This document shows, piece after piece, positions 8,076 through 17,081 of a stretch of 64,000 bases of DNA (positions are counted from its first letter, which is position 1; each line of letters begins with the position of its first letter). The stretch comes from Puniceibacterium antarcticum. GTDB lineage: Bacteria; Pseudomonadota; Alphaproteobacteria; Rhodobacterales; Rhodobacteraceae. A model generated the notes under the pieces. That model did not search any database, was not told where the DNA came from, and saw nothing but the letters and a program-made list of their open reading frames with translations. The stretch covers positions 62,001 to 126,000 of the forward strand of contig NZ_AWWI01000100.1 in the NCBI RefSeq assembly GCF_002760615.1, in the 5' to 3' direction. Made by a program: the position numbers and the translations under genes.

Positions 8076-8873
8076 ATGTCTGAGCTAAGCGAAGACGGCA
8101 GGAGAATCGTCAACGATTTTGCCGCACGTAATGGGATAAGCATGGATGCGGTGACCCATCTGCTCAAGGCAGTCCAGCGCGGGCAGGGTACGCAGGCGCA
8201 GTTCAATCACCCCGAACTCGGCGGTATGGGGCAATGGTCCCTGGGCGGCATGACGATGATCGGCGATATGTTCAACAACGGCTTGAAGGCCCGCGTTGAT
8301 GGACTCTGCACTGAACTGTCCAGAATTTTGCGCGATCAGAACCTGTTCGCAGACACGTCCCAGACTGCAACTCTCTGGCCAAGAGAACTGGGGCAGCCTG
8401 CCTCGGTCGGGGCCCAGAACAATATGCGCTACGCCTATTTTCCGTCGAGTCGCAGGCTTGCGATTGATTTGGGCGGTAAGATGACAGTTTACGACACCGG
8501 CGATCACCAGATTGGCGGCTTTTCCCAGTCGCAAAGCGGCGGACAAAACCTGACCTTCACCAGCCAGTACGGGCCTGTTCAGATCTGTGATCTGCGCGTC
8601 GTGCAGGACAGCGCTGACAGCAACGTGACACCTTCTGAACCGATTGCTGCACCCCAGACGCCGGAACCTGAAGCTTCGGTCCTCGTTCCCGGCACGTCAG
8701 AGCCTGCCCGGCCTTTGGCCCAAACACCTACCTCTATACAAGCTGCTATATCAGAGATGAGCGATGAGCAGATTTTTGCCCGCATCGAACGGCTGGCCGA
8801 TCTTTTCGGCAAAGGCATCCTCAGCCAGTCTGAATTCGACGCAAAGAAAACCGAATTGCTGGCGCGGCTCTGA
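8076..8873 (+). CDS. SHOCT-domain protein of unknown function
   Basis: A 265-residue cytoplasmic protein. The N-terminal 170 residues (MSELSEDGRRIVNDFAARNG..., AQFNHPELGGMGQWSLGGMT, MIGDMFNNGLKARVDGLC) belong to an unnamed domain I have seen only in association with SHOCT tails. A proline-rich linker at about 190-225 follows. The last 40 residues (DEQIFARIERLADLFGKGIL, then SQSEFDAKKTELLARL) form a short oligomerisation-type SHOCT domain. There is no signal peptide or membrane segment. AGGATG upstream of the ATG can serve as a ribosome site. No operon partner: the decayed sugar operon begins just downstream on the other strand. Function unknown. Confidence 0.75.
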   Translation: MSELSEDGRRIVNDFAARNGISMDAVTHLLKAVQRGQGTQAQFNHPELGGMGQWSLGGMTMIGDMFNNGLKARVDGLCTELSRILRDQNLFADTSQTATLWPRELGQPASVGAQNNMRYAYFPSSRRLAIDLGGKMTVYDTGDHQIGGFSQSQSGGQNLTFTSQYGPVQICDLRVVQDSADSNVTPSEPIAAPQTPEPEASVLVPGTSEPARPLAQTPTSIQAAISEMSDEQIFARIERLADLFGKGILSQSEFDAKKTELLARL

Positions 8874-8888
8874 CAGCCGCGTCCTTTC

Positions 8889-9342
8889 TCAGACGGCAAG
8901 GCCTGCGTCGTCGAAAAACCGCAGGTTTTCCGGCGTGAAATGCAGGCCAACGGTTTCATCGGGCTTTAGGTCGGTATTGCCGATCAACAGCACCGTCACC
9001 TGAAACGCACCTTCGTAGGCTATGGTCACAAAAGTATCCGCGCCAAGGTATTCCGCCACACGCTCAAGATGTCCCTCACCGGACGCTGCCAGTTTGATGT
9101 GTTCGGGCCCGATGCCCATGTGGCGCGCGGTGGGAGGGGCCGCGACCTTTGGGGGCTGTGCTCAAATCCATCACGTTCATGCGGGCTGATCCGATGAACT
9201 GTGCCACAAAGAGGTTCGCGAGGTTTTCATAAGGATCCCGGGGCGCATCAACCTGCGCGATGCGACATGCCTCAAGTACGACGATCCTGCTGGCCAGAGT
9301 CATTGCCTCAACCTCTACCTGATCGCGAATGAAATAGGTCAT
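8889..9342 (-). pseudogene. Remnant of UgpC/MalK-type sugar ABC transporter ATPase
   Basis: Only the last third of an ABC ATPase survives, in two frames. The first piece (9342 to about 9150) reads IRDQVEVEAMTLASRIVVLE and then YENLANLFVAQFIGSARMN, a corrupted form of the usual HDQVEAMTLADRIVVL and YENPANLFVAGFIGSPxMN. A frameshift near 9120-9150 leads to a second piece ending in a TOBE-type tail (GPEHIKL, LGADTF, LHFTPENLRFFD). Walker A, the signature motif and Walker B are missing; the 200 bases upstream of 9342 show no trace of them. This would be the distal gene of the decayed operon. It cannot make a working ATPase. Confidence 0.85.
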
Positions 9343-9539
9343 CGTCGCTCTCTTCCTTGTGCAGACATGCGGATTTCAGAGGGAAGGCCACGTTTTAACG
9401 TACGGACATAGGCGGGTAAAGCGCGTAGAATTGGAGCACCATGGCAAGGCCGCACTTGGCGGGTGGCTCTGATGTGACGCGCCGAGGGCATCTTTCCAGA
9501 GTTGCGGCAGGGTCGCAGGCAGGGCATTGGCCTAGCCCT

Positions 9540-10290
9540 CGATCTCTCTCACATCTTCGTCTAGGACGCGGCCCATAGCGTCGAGATCGTCATGCCCGCT
9601 CAACAGTATAAAGGTGGTGCCAAGATCGGCCATCGGGGAGCGGCCTTCGGTCACGATCTTTGCCAGAGGCAACGCCATACTTGACGATCGCACTGTAGCG
9701 ATCGGAATCCTGCTTGGTTGGCCGCATCTCAGGATTCACATGACCGGTGTCGCGGCGGGTGAAATCGCTTGCCGCTGAACCATCAACATTGGCCATGCCA
9801 ATAATCCAGTTCGTGCAGTTGTCGCGCTCGCTTTCACAAGGGAGCGTGAAAGCTGCCGGACCGTGGGTGCAGCGCTGTTCTTGCCACCGGCGTTGCCATT
9901 TGACCAGTTTGGGAAACAGCGCGCTGCTGCACGTTTGTCCTGCCTCCCGGTCACTGTCTCACAGTCGGCGGGCAAGGTTTGCGGCAACAGAGGGCTGCGT
10001 GATGCCAGACATTGGGGCCGGGAAAATAGCCCGAATCAGGTTTGTGAAATCTGATGTGCGGCAACATCCCGTCGTCCGCCCGGCTTGCCATAAGCATGTC
10101 AATATCGTCCCAAGCGTGGGCGTTGTAAAAGGTGCAAAACCCCATGCGGCAAGAGCGGACTCCCAGTTCCACTGATAGGGGTAAAGGTTATGGCTGGGCA
10201 GAGCATATAGCCCCCCTTGTCGTTGCAGCGCAGGATCGCGCGCGCCTGATCATCCAACGTGGCCTGATCGTTCAGATCAGTCATTTGGGT
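9540..10290 (-). pseudogene. Remnant of MGH1/GH63-like glycoside hydrolase
   Basis: A broken gene for an (alpha/alpha)6-barrel glycoside hydrolase of the MGH1-like/GH63 type. Conserved pieces appear in order but in different frames: ARAILRCNDKGGY near 10230-10270, YPYQWNWES near 10145-10190, DGMLPHIRF and YFPGPNVW near 10010-10070, SGITQPSVAANLARRL near 9970-10020, and a C-terminal GTTFILLSGHDDL near 9565-9610. At least three frameshifts separate them, and the stretch between about 9620 and 9960 is too short for a full family member, so an internal deletion is likely. Members hydrolyse glucosyl- or mannosyl-glycerate and related compatible solutes or alpha-glucosides. No product is possible. 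Confidence 0.8.
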
Positions 10291-10699
10291 CATCCTTTTA
10301 CACCGGCTGTGGTCAGGCCTGCGGTCATGAATTTTGCGCAGCCCCAGAAACAGGGCCATGATCGGGACCGTCACAATCATTGAACCTGCCATCAGATTCT
10401 GGCGCGAGATTTCAGAGGAAATGATCTAAGAGATGCCCCGGATGAGCGTGAATTTTCCAGGGTCATCCAGCAGCATGAAGGCCAGCAGAAATTCGCTTCA
10501 GGCGATCATGAAGACATAGAGTGACACCGAATCGAGCGCGGGCAGGGACAGTGGCAAGGTGATCCTGCAGATCACTTTCAGTCGGCAATTCATGGCGTTT
10601 CAGTGGTCGCGCCGGGCAGCCGGCCAAGATGCTGCAGAGAGTCTCTGGCGTACAAGCAGCAAGGATAAGCGCGCAGATCAGGACGGGCACGCCCCTCAC
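10285..10699 (-). pseudogene. Remnant of MalG-type sugar ABC permease
   Basis: The C-terminal part of an inner-membrane sugar permease of the MalG/UgpE type survives. In shifting frames the strand reads a piece equivalent to the family's LPLSLPAL region, a YVFMIAWSEFLLAFML-type helix, then QNLMAGSMIVTVPIMALFLG and a short tail equivalent to the normal C-terminal TTAGVKG. The N-terminal two thirds, including the conserved EAA loop, are not recognisable in the space available before the next remnant begins at about 10697. The gene lies between remnants of its MalF-type partner and the glycoside hydrolase, in the normal operon order. Confidence 0.75.
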
Positions 10700-11215
10700 A
10701 TCAGCGCCGGAATGAACAGAAAGGACAGCAGAAAACAGCGCCAGATCTCAAACACCGTAACCATTATCTGGGCAAGCGGGCGCTGTCCGAAAAAGTTGAG
10801 CGCTTGTGTCGTCACGGCCATCTGGTTCAGAAGTGCATTAGCACTGCCTGAAAAGGGGTCGAAGAGCAGGATCCAGGCAAAAGCTACGGCGATGACAGTC
10901 GATACATAGGGGAACATGCACATCCCGCGTAAAATACCCGAACCTTTGAACGACTTGTTCTGCAGCATGGCCGCAAACAGTCCGAACAAGAGTGCACCCC
11001 CTTTCCTAAGAACGAACAGAATAGAGTGATGCCAAGAACCTTCCAGAACTCCTCCCCGTCAAAGATCCGAGCGAAATCCTCAAGCGTGAAATTGCCTCTG
11101 GTCAGCACTTTCACCGCACGCCCCTTGGTGACGGGTTCGATAGCGCCGGGGTCGATCTTATTGCCGAGATACGCCTGATCCACGGTGACTGGGATCATCA
11201 GCGTCTCGAGGTAGG
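10697..11215 (-). pseudogene. Remnant of MalF-type sugar ABC permease
   Basis: The 5' half of a MalF/UgpA-type permease is recognisable in two frames. The first reads VTVDQAYLGNKIDPGAIEPV, GNFTLEDFARIFDGEEFWKV and LGITLFCSF; after a frameshift near 10990-11010 the second reads MLQNKSFKGSGILRGMCMFP, YVSTVIAVAFAWILLFDPFSG and MVTVFEIWRCFLLSFLFIPA. The start codon region is altered and the reading frame runs into a stop where the last helices should begin, so the 3' third is lost. It lies between the binding-protein remnant and the MalG-type remnant. Confidence 0.8.
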
Positions 11216-11242
11216 CGCCTTCTCAGTCGCCCAGATCACAGT

Positions 11243-11958
11243 TCAGCGCGGATCAAGTTTGGTCACACTCAGCCCGCCGGGCAGAGAATATTCGACGAAG
11301 TCCATCGCCGCATCTGTCTGCGCATCCGATGTGATACAGAAGAAACGCAGCTGACCCCAGGCGGCGCCGTCAGGGTTGGATGGCCCCGCAAAGGGGGGCA
11401 CGATGCTGGTTGCGGCGACAAGGCCGCAGCTTTGCGGATCATTGTTGAGTGTATGCGGCGCAGAATCGCGCAAGCCTGCCAGATCGTCCAGGATGAACGG
11501 TGACCAGATGATCATTGCAGCATTGCCAGAAAAATAGATACAACGGGACTGATCCCAGTACAGATCCTTGCGGTAGAGGATCATCTGCGTCCAGCCATCC
11601 ACCGGAATGGCGCCATAGCCATCGTCGATCTGCGCGATTCCCAGCGCGCGGGAGGCAAAGGTGTCGGCACCTAGATTTTCGATCAGACCCGTGGCGGCAT
11701 CAATCTCCAGTATACCGACCTCGGCCCAGGGCAGGGCATATTGCAGCGGTTGCGCAGCCGCACAGGTCGTTTTCCATCATCGGGATCACTTCAAGCGTAT
11801 GGCCGGACTTTTAAGAGAAATTGGCGGACATTTGCTGTTGAATGGGCAAACGCTCGGTTGTCCTGAAGCGCGGGCTGTCCGCACTTGCCGCTAGTCCCGA
11901 TATCACCACTGCCGTTGCGGCCCCGATCAGCAGGATGGTTTTTCTGTTCAGTGTCATG
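11243..11958 (-). pseudogene. Remnant of sugar-binding protein of the decayed operon
   Basis: A broken periplasmic solute-binding protein gene. The N-terminus at 11958 still encodes a good signal peptide (MTLNRKTILLIGAATAVVIS followed by GLAASA). Frameshifts follow within 30 codons. A long middle-to-C-terminal stretch is open from 11602 to 11243 and shows family features such as GNAAMIIWSPFILDDLAGL, ATSIVPPFAGPSNPDGAAWG and QTDAAMDFVEYSL. The total span (about 715 bases) is roughly half that of a normal sugar-binding protein gene, so internal sequence has been lost. It sits directly downstream of the LacI-type remnant and upstream of both permease remnants. Confidence 0.8.
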
Positions 11959-12009
11959 GTCTTCCTCACTCGGAAATTGAAAGTGTCTTAAAGGTTTTGC
12001 GCGATTGTC

Positions 12010-13060
12010 TGTGCCATCTGATTTGGGGTCAGTTTGGGTGGTCCGGCTGAGCCGCGATCATGGATAAGTGGCCTGCACTGTTTTGCGCAACATATTTGGC
12101 GCCTCGCACCTGACTGTGCGGATCAGGAGAGCGCTGAGATGGCAGCCCGACACCGTGTAATCCACCGCAAAGGTGGTCAGGGAAAGCACCACATGTATTC
12201 CGCCCGGGATGCCGTCATAGGCAAACACCGACAGGTCCGTCCCGATGGTCAGGCCCAGCCGGTTCGCATTGCGGTAGAGGCCAAGCGCCGCCAGATCGAC
12301 GGCGCAGACGATAGCGGTTGGCGGGGTAGGTGTGATGAGGATGAACAGCGCCGCATCAGCACCGTCCTGAAGGGTCACCGCATTCCGAGCGATAAGTGCG
12401 GGGTTAACGGCCAGACAGGCCTGCGCGATGCCAGCGAGAAAACCGTCATGGCGCAGGAGCACATTGGTCTAGCGCATGCCGCCATCGATGAAACCGATGG
12501 ACCTTTGCGCTAGCTGTGCGAGATGCGCCAGCGCATTCTGCATTGCTTCCTCGTCCGGTATATCGTGCCAGGCAAAGTCTCTGGGATATACGCTGCGCCC
12601 GAACAGGACAAAAGGGACATGAGAGTCTCGCAGCAATGTAATGCGCGGATCGCTCAATTGGGTGCGCGGCAGGACAAAACCGTCTACCTAGCGGTCCCGG
12701 ATCAGTCTTTGAAAGGTGTCCAGCGTGGCTTTGGGACCGTGCGCGGCTGCAATGGTCAGCATCCATCCATGTGCGCTGGCAAGTTGGAACAGTCCCGAAA
12801 GAAATTCGGAAAGAAATGGACGCTGCGCATCATGATCATCCACTTGGATCACCATACCCAGCGATTTTGCCAGATCCGTGCGAATTGATTGGGGCGAACT
12901 GAACGGCCGTTAACCGATGCGGTCGGCCTTACTGCGCACATGGGCGCGGATGCTTTCGGAATTATCGGTATAACCGTTCAGAGCACAGGAGACGGTCGAT
13001 TTCGTCAGCTCGGGAACCTGAGAGACATCCCAAATTCTGACACGCGCTCGTTTTCGAGCG
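12010..13060 (-). pseudogene. Remnant of LacI-family regulator
   Basis: A LacI-type repressor gene with several frameshifts and stops. The DNA-binding headpiece near 12930-13050 reads DVSQVPELTKSTVSCALNGY, a recognisable LacI helix-turn-helix. Sensor-domain pieces follow in other frames: DPRITLLRDSHVPFVLFGRS near 12600-12650, HDIPDEEAMQNALAHLAQL and RSIGFIDGG near 12480-12570, and AIVCAVDLAALGLYRNANRL with GTDLSVFAYDGIPGG near 12190-12330. The span matches a full-length LacI gene (about 1 kb), so this gene has decayed by small indels rather than a large deletion. It heads the decayed sugar operon and presumably once repressed it. Confidence 0.85.
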
Positions 13061-13335
13061 ACTGTCTTCTGATCCGCTATGTTGCTAAATTTTGTCCTCC
13101 GCGAAGGCAGGAAGGCTGCCGAAAGCGATTTCGGCAAGAGGTTTCGGAATATTTTCTGCTCACGCGCAAAATCTGTCCACGTCGGGTGATTGAGATTTCC
13201 AAGAATGGCCTTGCTATAACCAAGCATTCCAAGAGTCAGGGGGACTGGTCTACGCCAGCGGATCCTCAGAGCCGTTTTGACAAGGTGTGTGTTAAACCGG
13301 TTATTAAACCCGCGCTTTTGACCGGTACATCTGTA

Positions 13336-13956
13336 TCAGGACCGTGCGATGTAGCGGTCGCGGCGGTGGTTTATGGTGATGATCATATTGAGGATCATCG
13401 CGCCCATCAGGGACCACGCCACAGTCGTCCAGGGAAACAGGAAAAGGGACAGCGTGAAGACGCAGAAGTCGAACAGCAGCTGCGTATTGCCCGCCTTGAA
13501 ACCGTTCTTGTCCTGCAGCCATAGTGCGACAATCCCAACGCCCCCAAGTGTGGCCCCATGCCGAAAAAGCGACAGCAGTCCAATCCCCGCCAGAATACCA
13601 AACAGCGTCGCGCCGATAGCCGGATGCACCGGGTTGATCTTCAGAACATAGGGCATGACCTCCACAAGAGAGGACATCAGAGCCACAGCGCAGAAATTCT
13701 TGATCGTAAAACGCCAGCCAAGCTGTTTGATCGCCAACCAGTAAAACGGCAGGTTGAGCAGGAAAAAGATTGCCCCAAACGGCCATCCCGTCGGATAGGA
13801 GATGATCAGCGAAAGACCGGCAATCTGCCCGGTGAACAGCTCTGACGCACGCAAGAACTGCATGCCCAAGGCGACAAGGGTAGCCCCGATCAGGATACCC
13901 TGCACGTCTTCAGCAAGGCTGTGGCTTTCGGCCGTGGGAGAGTCGAGCAGGATCAT
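13336..13956 (-). CDS. YitT-family (DUF161) membrane protein
   Basis: A 206-residue integral membrane protein of the YitT/DUF161 family with about five to six hydrophobic segments (for example IAGLSLIISYPTGWPFGAIF, then FLLNLPFYWLAI, and ATLFGILAGIGLLSLF). The motif GGVGIVALWLQDKNGFKAGN is characteristic of the family. The substrate and role are unknown; some relatives in other bacteria have been suggested to be transporters. It is transcribed alone toward the decayed operon and looks intact, which helps place the right-hand edge of the degraded region at about 13.1 kb. The start ATG at 13956 gives a normal family length. Confidence 0.85.
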   Translation of the reverse strand: MILLDSPTAESHSLAEDVQGILIGATLVALGMQFLRASELFTGQIAGLSLIISYPTGWPFGAIFFLLNLPFYWLAIKQLGWRFTIKNFCAVALMSSLVEVMPYVLKINPVHPAIGATLFGILAGIGLLSLFRHGATLGGVGIVALWLQDKNGFKAGNTQLLFDFCVFTLSLFLFPWTTVAWSLMGAMILNMIITINHRRDRYIARS

Positions 13957-14357
13957 GATCTAGGAAATCTGCGCTTGGCCAGCTGTTGTCAACGCCGGGA
14001 CGACTCAACACGCCGGAAATAGCGCCAGAGGCACAGCTTTGCTCGGTATTTCTGCAAACCTGCCGTCTTGAAAGAATTTGCCCATATTGACTTAGGAACG
14101 GCACTGCAGAGGTAAGGCGCCTCGCACGTGTGTAATCAAAAGGACTTTAGAGTACCGCACAAGCGGAGGATAAAGCACTGCCACGAAGGCACAACCTGAG
14201 ACCGCCGTTCGGACCTATCCGAATGTCCCATTTTTTGCCGCCGCACTATACCTATGCGGCCTACATTTCACCACAAAGACAGCATATCACATGTCCAAGG
14301 GTGCTCGAACAACCGAGGCACATCTGCATGATTTTCACTCTGACTTGCGAGTTTCCA
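13957..14357. other. Intergenic region between YitT gene and VPLPA-CTERM gene
   Basis: About 400 bases between two divergent genes. I see no convincing coding sequence, RNA or long repeat. Promoters for both neighbours must lie here, but I cannot assign them with confidence. Confidence 0.5.
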
Positions 14358-14981
14358 ATGTTTAGTATGACTGCGCTGCGCGCAACACTAGCCCTTCTGG
14401 CCGTTTCTGCATTTTCACTCTCTGCTGCTGCTTCGACCGTTCAGGAAACATCCGTTTCGGGCGGGGATTATTCGGGTGAGTGGCAAAAACCGACCGTCAT
14501 CGGTTTCGGCTCCGACAGTATCGTTGGCACTTGGTCGCAAGGCAACGACTACGATATTCTGGCTCTGACAGGGCTTACCAAAGGCGCTCAGGATATCACT
14601 CTGACGTTCTCTCCCATCACTGGAACGACCTATTCCGACAGTTTCTCTGCGGGTGGCAATGTGTTTTGGAAAACCTCTCCTCTGCAATACAGCGGTTGGG
14701 AGGGGACACCACTTGGAAGCATCGGCATCCAGAAGGAAAAGTTCTACACGCCGCAGACCTTGACGCTCAGCCTCGACAGTTCATTCGGTGGCGAGCTTTA
14801 TCTGCAGCTTTACGGAACCTATGGCAGCCTTCAATACAATATCTCGGCGCCGGGAAATGCGAGTTTGGCTTCTAAGCCAACAATTGCATCTGCCGTTCCT
14901 CTGCCGGCAGGTATTTTCCTGATGTTCGGTGGATTGGCTGTGCTTGGCGGTGTTGCTGCAACGCGTCGCCGCAAGGCCTGA
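14358..14981 (+). CDS. Exported VPLPA-CTERM surface protein
   Basis: A 207-residue exported protein. The N-terminus is a signal peptide (MFSMTALRATLALLAVSAFS, ending near AAAS). The mature body is rich in Ser, Thr, Gly and Tyr. The C-terminus carries the VPLPA-CTERM sorting signal: VPLPAGIFLMFGGLAVLGGV followed by a basic RRRKA end. Proteins with this signal are processed by a dedicated exosortase (XrtD type) and often linked to extracellular matrix. No exosortase or polysaccharide genes are nearby. The ATG at 14358 is the best guess; another in-frame ATG lies at 14367 and neither has a strong ribosome site. The specific function of the body domain is unknown. Confidence 0.8.
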   Translation: MFSMTALRATLALLAVSAFSLSAAASTVQETSVSGGDYSGEWQKPTVIGFGSDSIVGTWSQGNDYDILALTGLTKGAQDITLTFSPITGTTYSDSFSAGGNVFWKTSPLQYSGWEGTPLGSIGIQKEKFYTPQTLTLSLDSSFGGELYLQLYGTYGSLQYNISAPGNASLASKPTIASAVPLPAGIFLMFGGLAVLGGVAATRRRKA

Positions 14982-15035
14982 AGATAAGCTGCGCAGGTTG
15001 ATTGCACAGCAGTTTTGATACCGTGAGATGTGAAC

Positions 15036-15071
15036 AACCGGCTGCCCTTTCAGGGACAGCCGGTTTTTTTT
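15036..15071 (+). terminator. Rho-independent terminator after the VPLPA-CTERM gene
   Basis: A GC-rich stem (CCGGCTG with CAGCCGG, extended by a CCC/GGG pair with one bulge) is followed by eight T residues. It lies about 55 bases after the stop codon and is a textbook intrinsic terminator. Confidence 0.9.
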
Positions 15072-15174
15072 GATACGGATCCGGCTCTAATAATCAAAAA
15101 GCGTCAGACTTAGATAGGAACAGCCGGTCAACACGGCCGCCTGTTCCACCACACGGATAGCCAATTTCCAAGCC

Positions 15175-16389
15175 TTAGAGCGAAAGCGCCTTGTTCAGGT
15201 TCTCGTCCACCTTTTCGAGGAAGCCCATGGTGGTCAGCCACTTCTGATCCGGTCCCACGAGAAGCGCGAGGTCCTTGGTCATGAAGCCCGCTTCAACCGT
15301 GTCTACAACCACCTTTTCAAGTGTTGTGGCAAAGGTCATCAGCTGATCGTTGCTGTCCAGCTTGGCGCGGTGCTTGAGCCCGCCAGTCCAAGCAAAGATC
15401 GACGCGATCGAGTTGGTCGATGTTTGTTCACCACGCTGGTGCTGGCGATAGTGGCGGGTCACGGTGCCGTGGGCCGCTTCGGCCTCGACAATCTGACCAT
15501 CCGGCGTCATCAGTTGCGACGTCATGAGGCCAAGTGAGCCAAAACCCTGTGCCACAGTGTCGGACTGCACGTCGCCATCGTAGTTCTTGCACGCCCAGAC
15601 AAAGCCACCGGACCACTTCATCGCCGATGCGACCATGTCATCAATCAGGCGGTGTTCATAAGTGATGCCCGCCGCCTTGAACTTGTCGGCGAATTCTTCT
15701 TCGAACACCTTCTGGAAAATAAGCATGAACTGGCCGTCATACTGTTTCAGGATTGTGTTCTTGGTCGAAAGATAGACAGGCCAGCCAAGGCTGAGGCCAT
15801 AGTTCAGCGACGCACGCGCGAAATCGGTGATCGAGTCGTCAAGGTTGTACATACCCATATAAACGCCCGAGGAAGGCGCCTTATAGACTTCTTCCTCGAT
15901 CACGGTGCCATCATCGCCAACGAATTTCATCGACAGCACGCCAGGCCCGGGAAATTTCATGTCCGTCGCGCGGTACTGGTCGCCAAAGGCGTGGCGGCCG
16001 ATGACAATCGGCTTGGTCCAGCCTGGGACAAGGCGCGGCACGTTCTTGCAGATGATAGGCGCGCGGAACACGACACCGCCAAGGATGTTGCGAATGGTGC
16101 CGTTCGGGCTGCGCCACATCTTCTTGAGGCCGAATTCCTCGACCCGGGCTTCGTCGGGCGTGATGGTTGCGCATTTGACCGCAACGCCGACTTCCTTGGT
16201 CTTTTCAGCCGCGTCGATGGTGATCTGGTCATCGGTCGCGTCGCGGCTTTCCATGCCCAGATCGTAATAGATCAAATTGAGGTCGAGATAGGGCAGGATC
16301 AGCTTTTCTTTGATGAAATGCCAGATAATCCGGGTCATTTCATCGCCATCCATCTCTACGATGGGGTTTTCTACCTTGATTTTAGACAT
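15175..16389 (-). CDS. icd: NADP-dependent isocitrate dehydrogenase
   Basis: A 404-residue isocitrate dehydrogenase of the homodimeric, eukaryote-like type found in alphaproteobacteria. It oxidatively decarboxylates isocitrate to 2-oxoglutarate in the TCA cycle and makes NADPH. The start [20 protein letters not shown] is characteristic. Substrate-loop residues are seen in [14 protein letters not shown] and [16 protein letters not shown], and the metal and cofactor region in [20 protein letters not shown] and [14 protein letters not shown]. Length is normal. It is a single gene; an imperfect GGAACAG/CTGTTCC inverted repeat at 15116-15146 just beyond its stop may act in termination. Confidence 0.97.
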   Translation of the reverse strand: MSKIKVENPIVEMDGDEMTRIIWHFIKEKLILPYLDLNLIYYDLGMESRDATDDQITIDAAEKTKEVGVAVKCATITPDEARVEEFGLKKMWRSPNGTIRNILGGVVFRAPIICKNVPRLVPGWTKPIVIGRHAFGDQYRATDMKFPGPGVLSMKFVGDDGTVIEEEVYKAPSSGVYMGMYNLDDSITDFARASLNYGLSLGWPVYLSTKNTILKQYDGQFMLIFQKVFEEEFADKFKAAGITYEHRLIDDMVASAMKWSGGFVWACKNYDGDVQSDTVAQGFGSLGLMTSQLMTPDGQIVEAEAAHGTVTRHYRQHQRGEQTSTNSIASIFAWTGGLKHRAKLDSNDQLMTFATTLEKVVVDTVEAGFMTKDLALLVGPDQKWLTTMGFLEKVDENLNKALSL

Positions 16390-16624
16390 CTAAGGGCCCT
16401 TTCCATGGCTTGTCCGTCTAACGGTGGCTGTAGCGTAGTTCTGTGTCACAGGGAAGTACGGTATGCCTTTGTATACCGCCGCATCGCAGTTTTTTATCTG
16501 CCGCACCCGCTTGGAAACGTATTCTGCTCCAACCCGCCTTTATCATAGCTGCAGGAGCCGCAAAATGCGCCTTTCCTTCGACTACAATCTTTGTGGGACT
16601 CGACGTGGGCACAGTGCGCTGGCA

Positions 16625-17045
16625 TCAACGATTTCCCCCAGAATGCGCAGATGAGGCGTTGATGCTGCGCCGCATTTTCAGCATGAGGGCGCAGGCCAAA
16701 ACTGATTGAAAAATGATACCGACCGCAAGCGGCATCGACGTGCCGATTGAACCGTAATCCCACGGGTACAGCCAGAACGACCACGACCACGGTTTAAATG
16801 CACCGGCGACCACCACCGGATTGTGCCCGAAGGTGTCCGAAAGCGGGCCGGTGAAAAACGTCCCCACGGCCATGCCCAGAACAAAGCTTGTCACGATCAA
16901 CTGCGCCCGGTTGCCGTTATCCGGTGACAGGGCCGCGCCGATTTCGGGCAGGGCGGGGCAGCATGGAATCGATGGAAAAAGCAATTATGGCGAACAGAAT
17001 CGCAATCAGTGCAATGAATTCGACCCGGCTCATGCTTAGCGCCAT
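16625..17045 (-). pseudogene. MFS drug transporter (Bcr/CflA type) remnant with internal deletion
   Basis: The N-terminus from 17045 (MALSMSRVEFIALIAILFAI, IAFSIDSMLP) is a normal first helix of a Bcr/CflA-type exporter, but a frameshift falls inside the expected LPALPEIG segment. The next frame continues with LIVTSFVLGMAVGTFFTGPL and a motif-A-like SDTFGHNPVVVAGA, covering helices 2-3. The sequence then jumps directly to a typical final helix (LAVGIIFQSVLACALMLKMR) and a stop at 16625. Helices 4-11 are missing, equivalent to roughly 800 bases. The result is a nonfunctional relic of about 420 bases in place of the usual 1200. Confidence 0.8.
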
Positions 17046-17081
17046 AGGGTGATGTCCATTAGGGTCGGCAGTGGTTTCGTG

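Noticed and set aside
9343-9527. A 62-codon minus-strand frame between the ATPase and hydrolase remnants
   Set aside because: No recognisable domain; it is in the decayed operon and probably is scrambled residue of the ATPase gene.
13284-13312. TTAA...TTAA pair resembling a CtrA cell-cycle regulator site
   Set aside because: The spacing between the two TTAA blocks is 8, not the 7 required for the CtrA consensus, and no relevant gene start is nearby.
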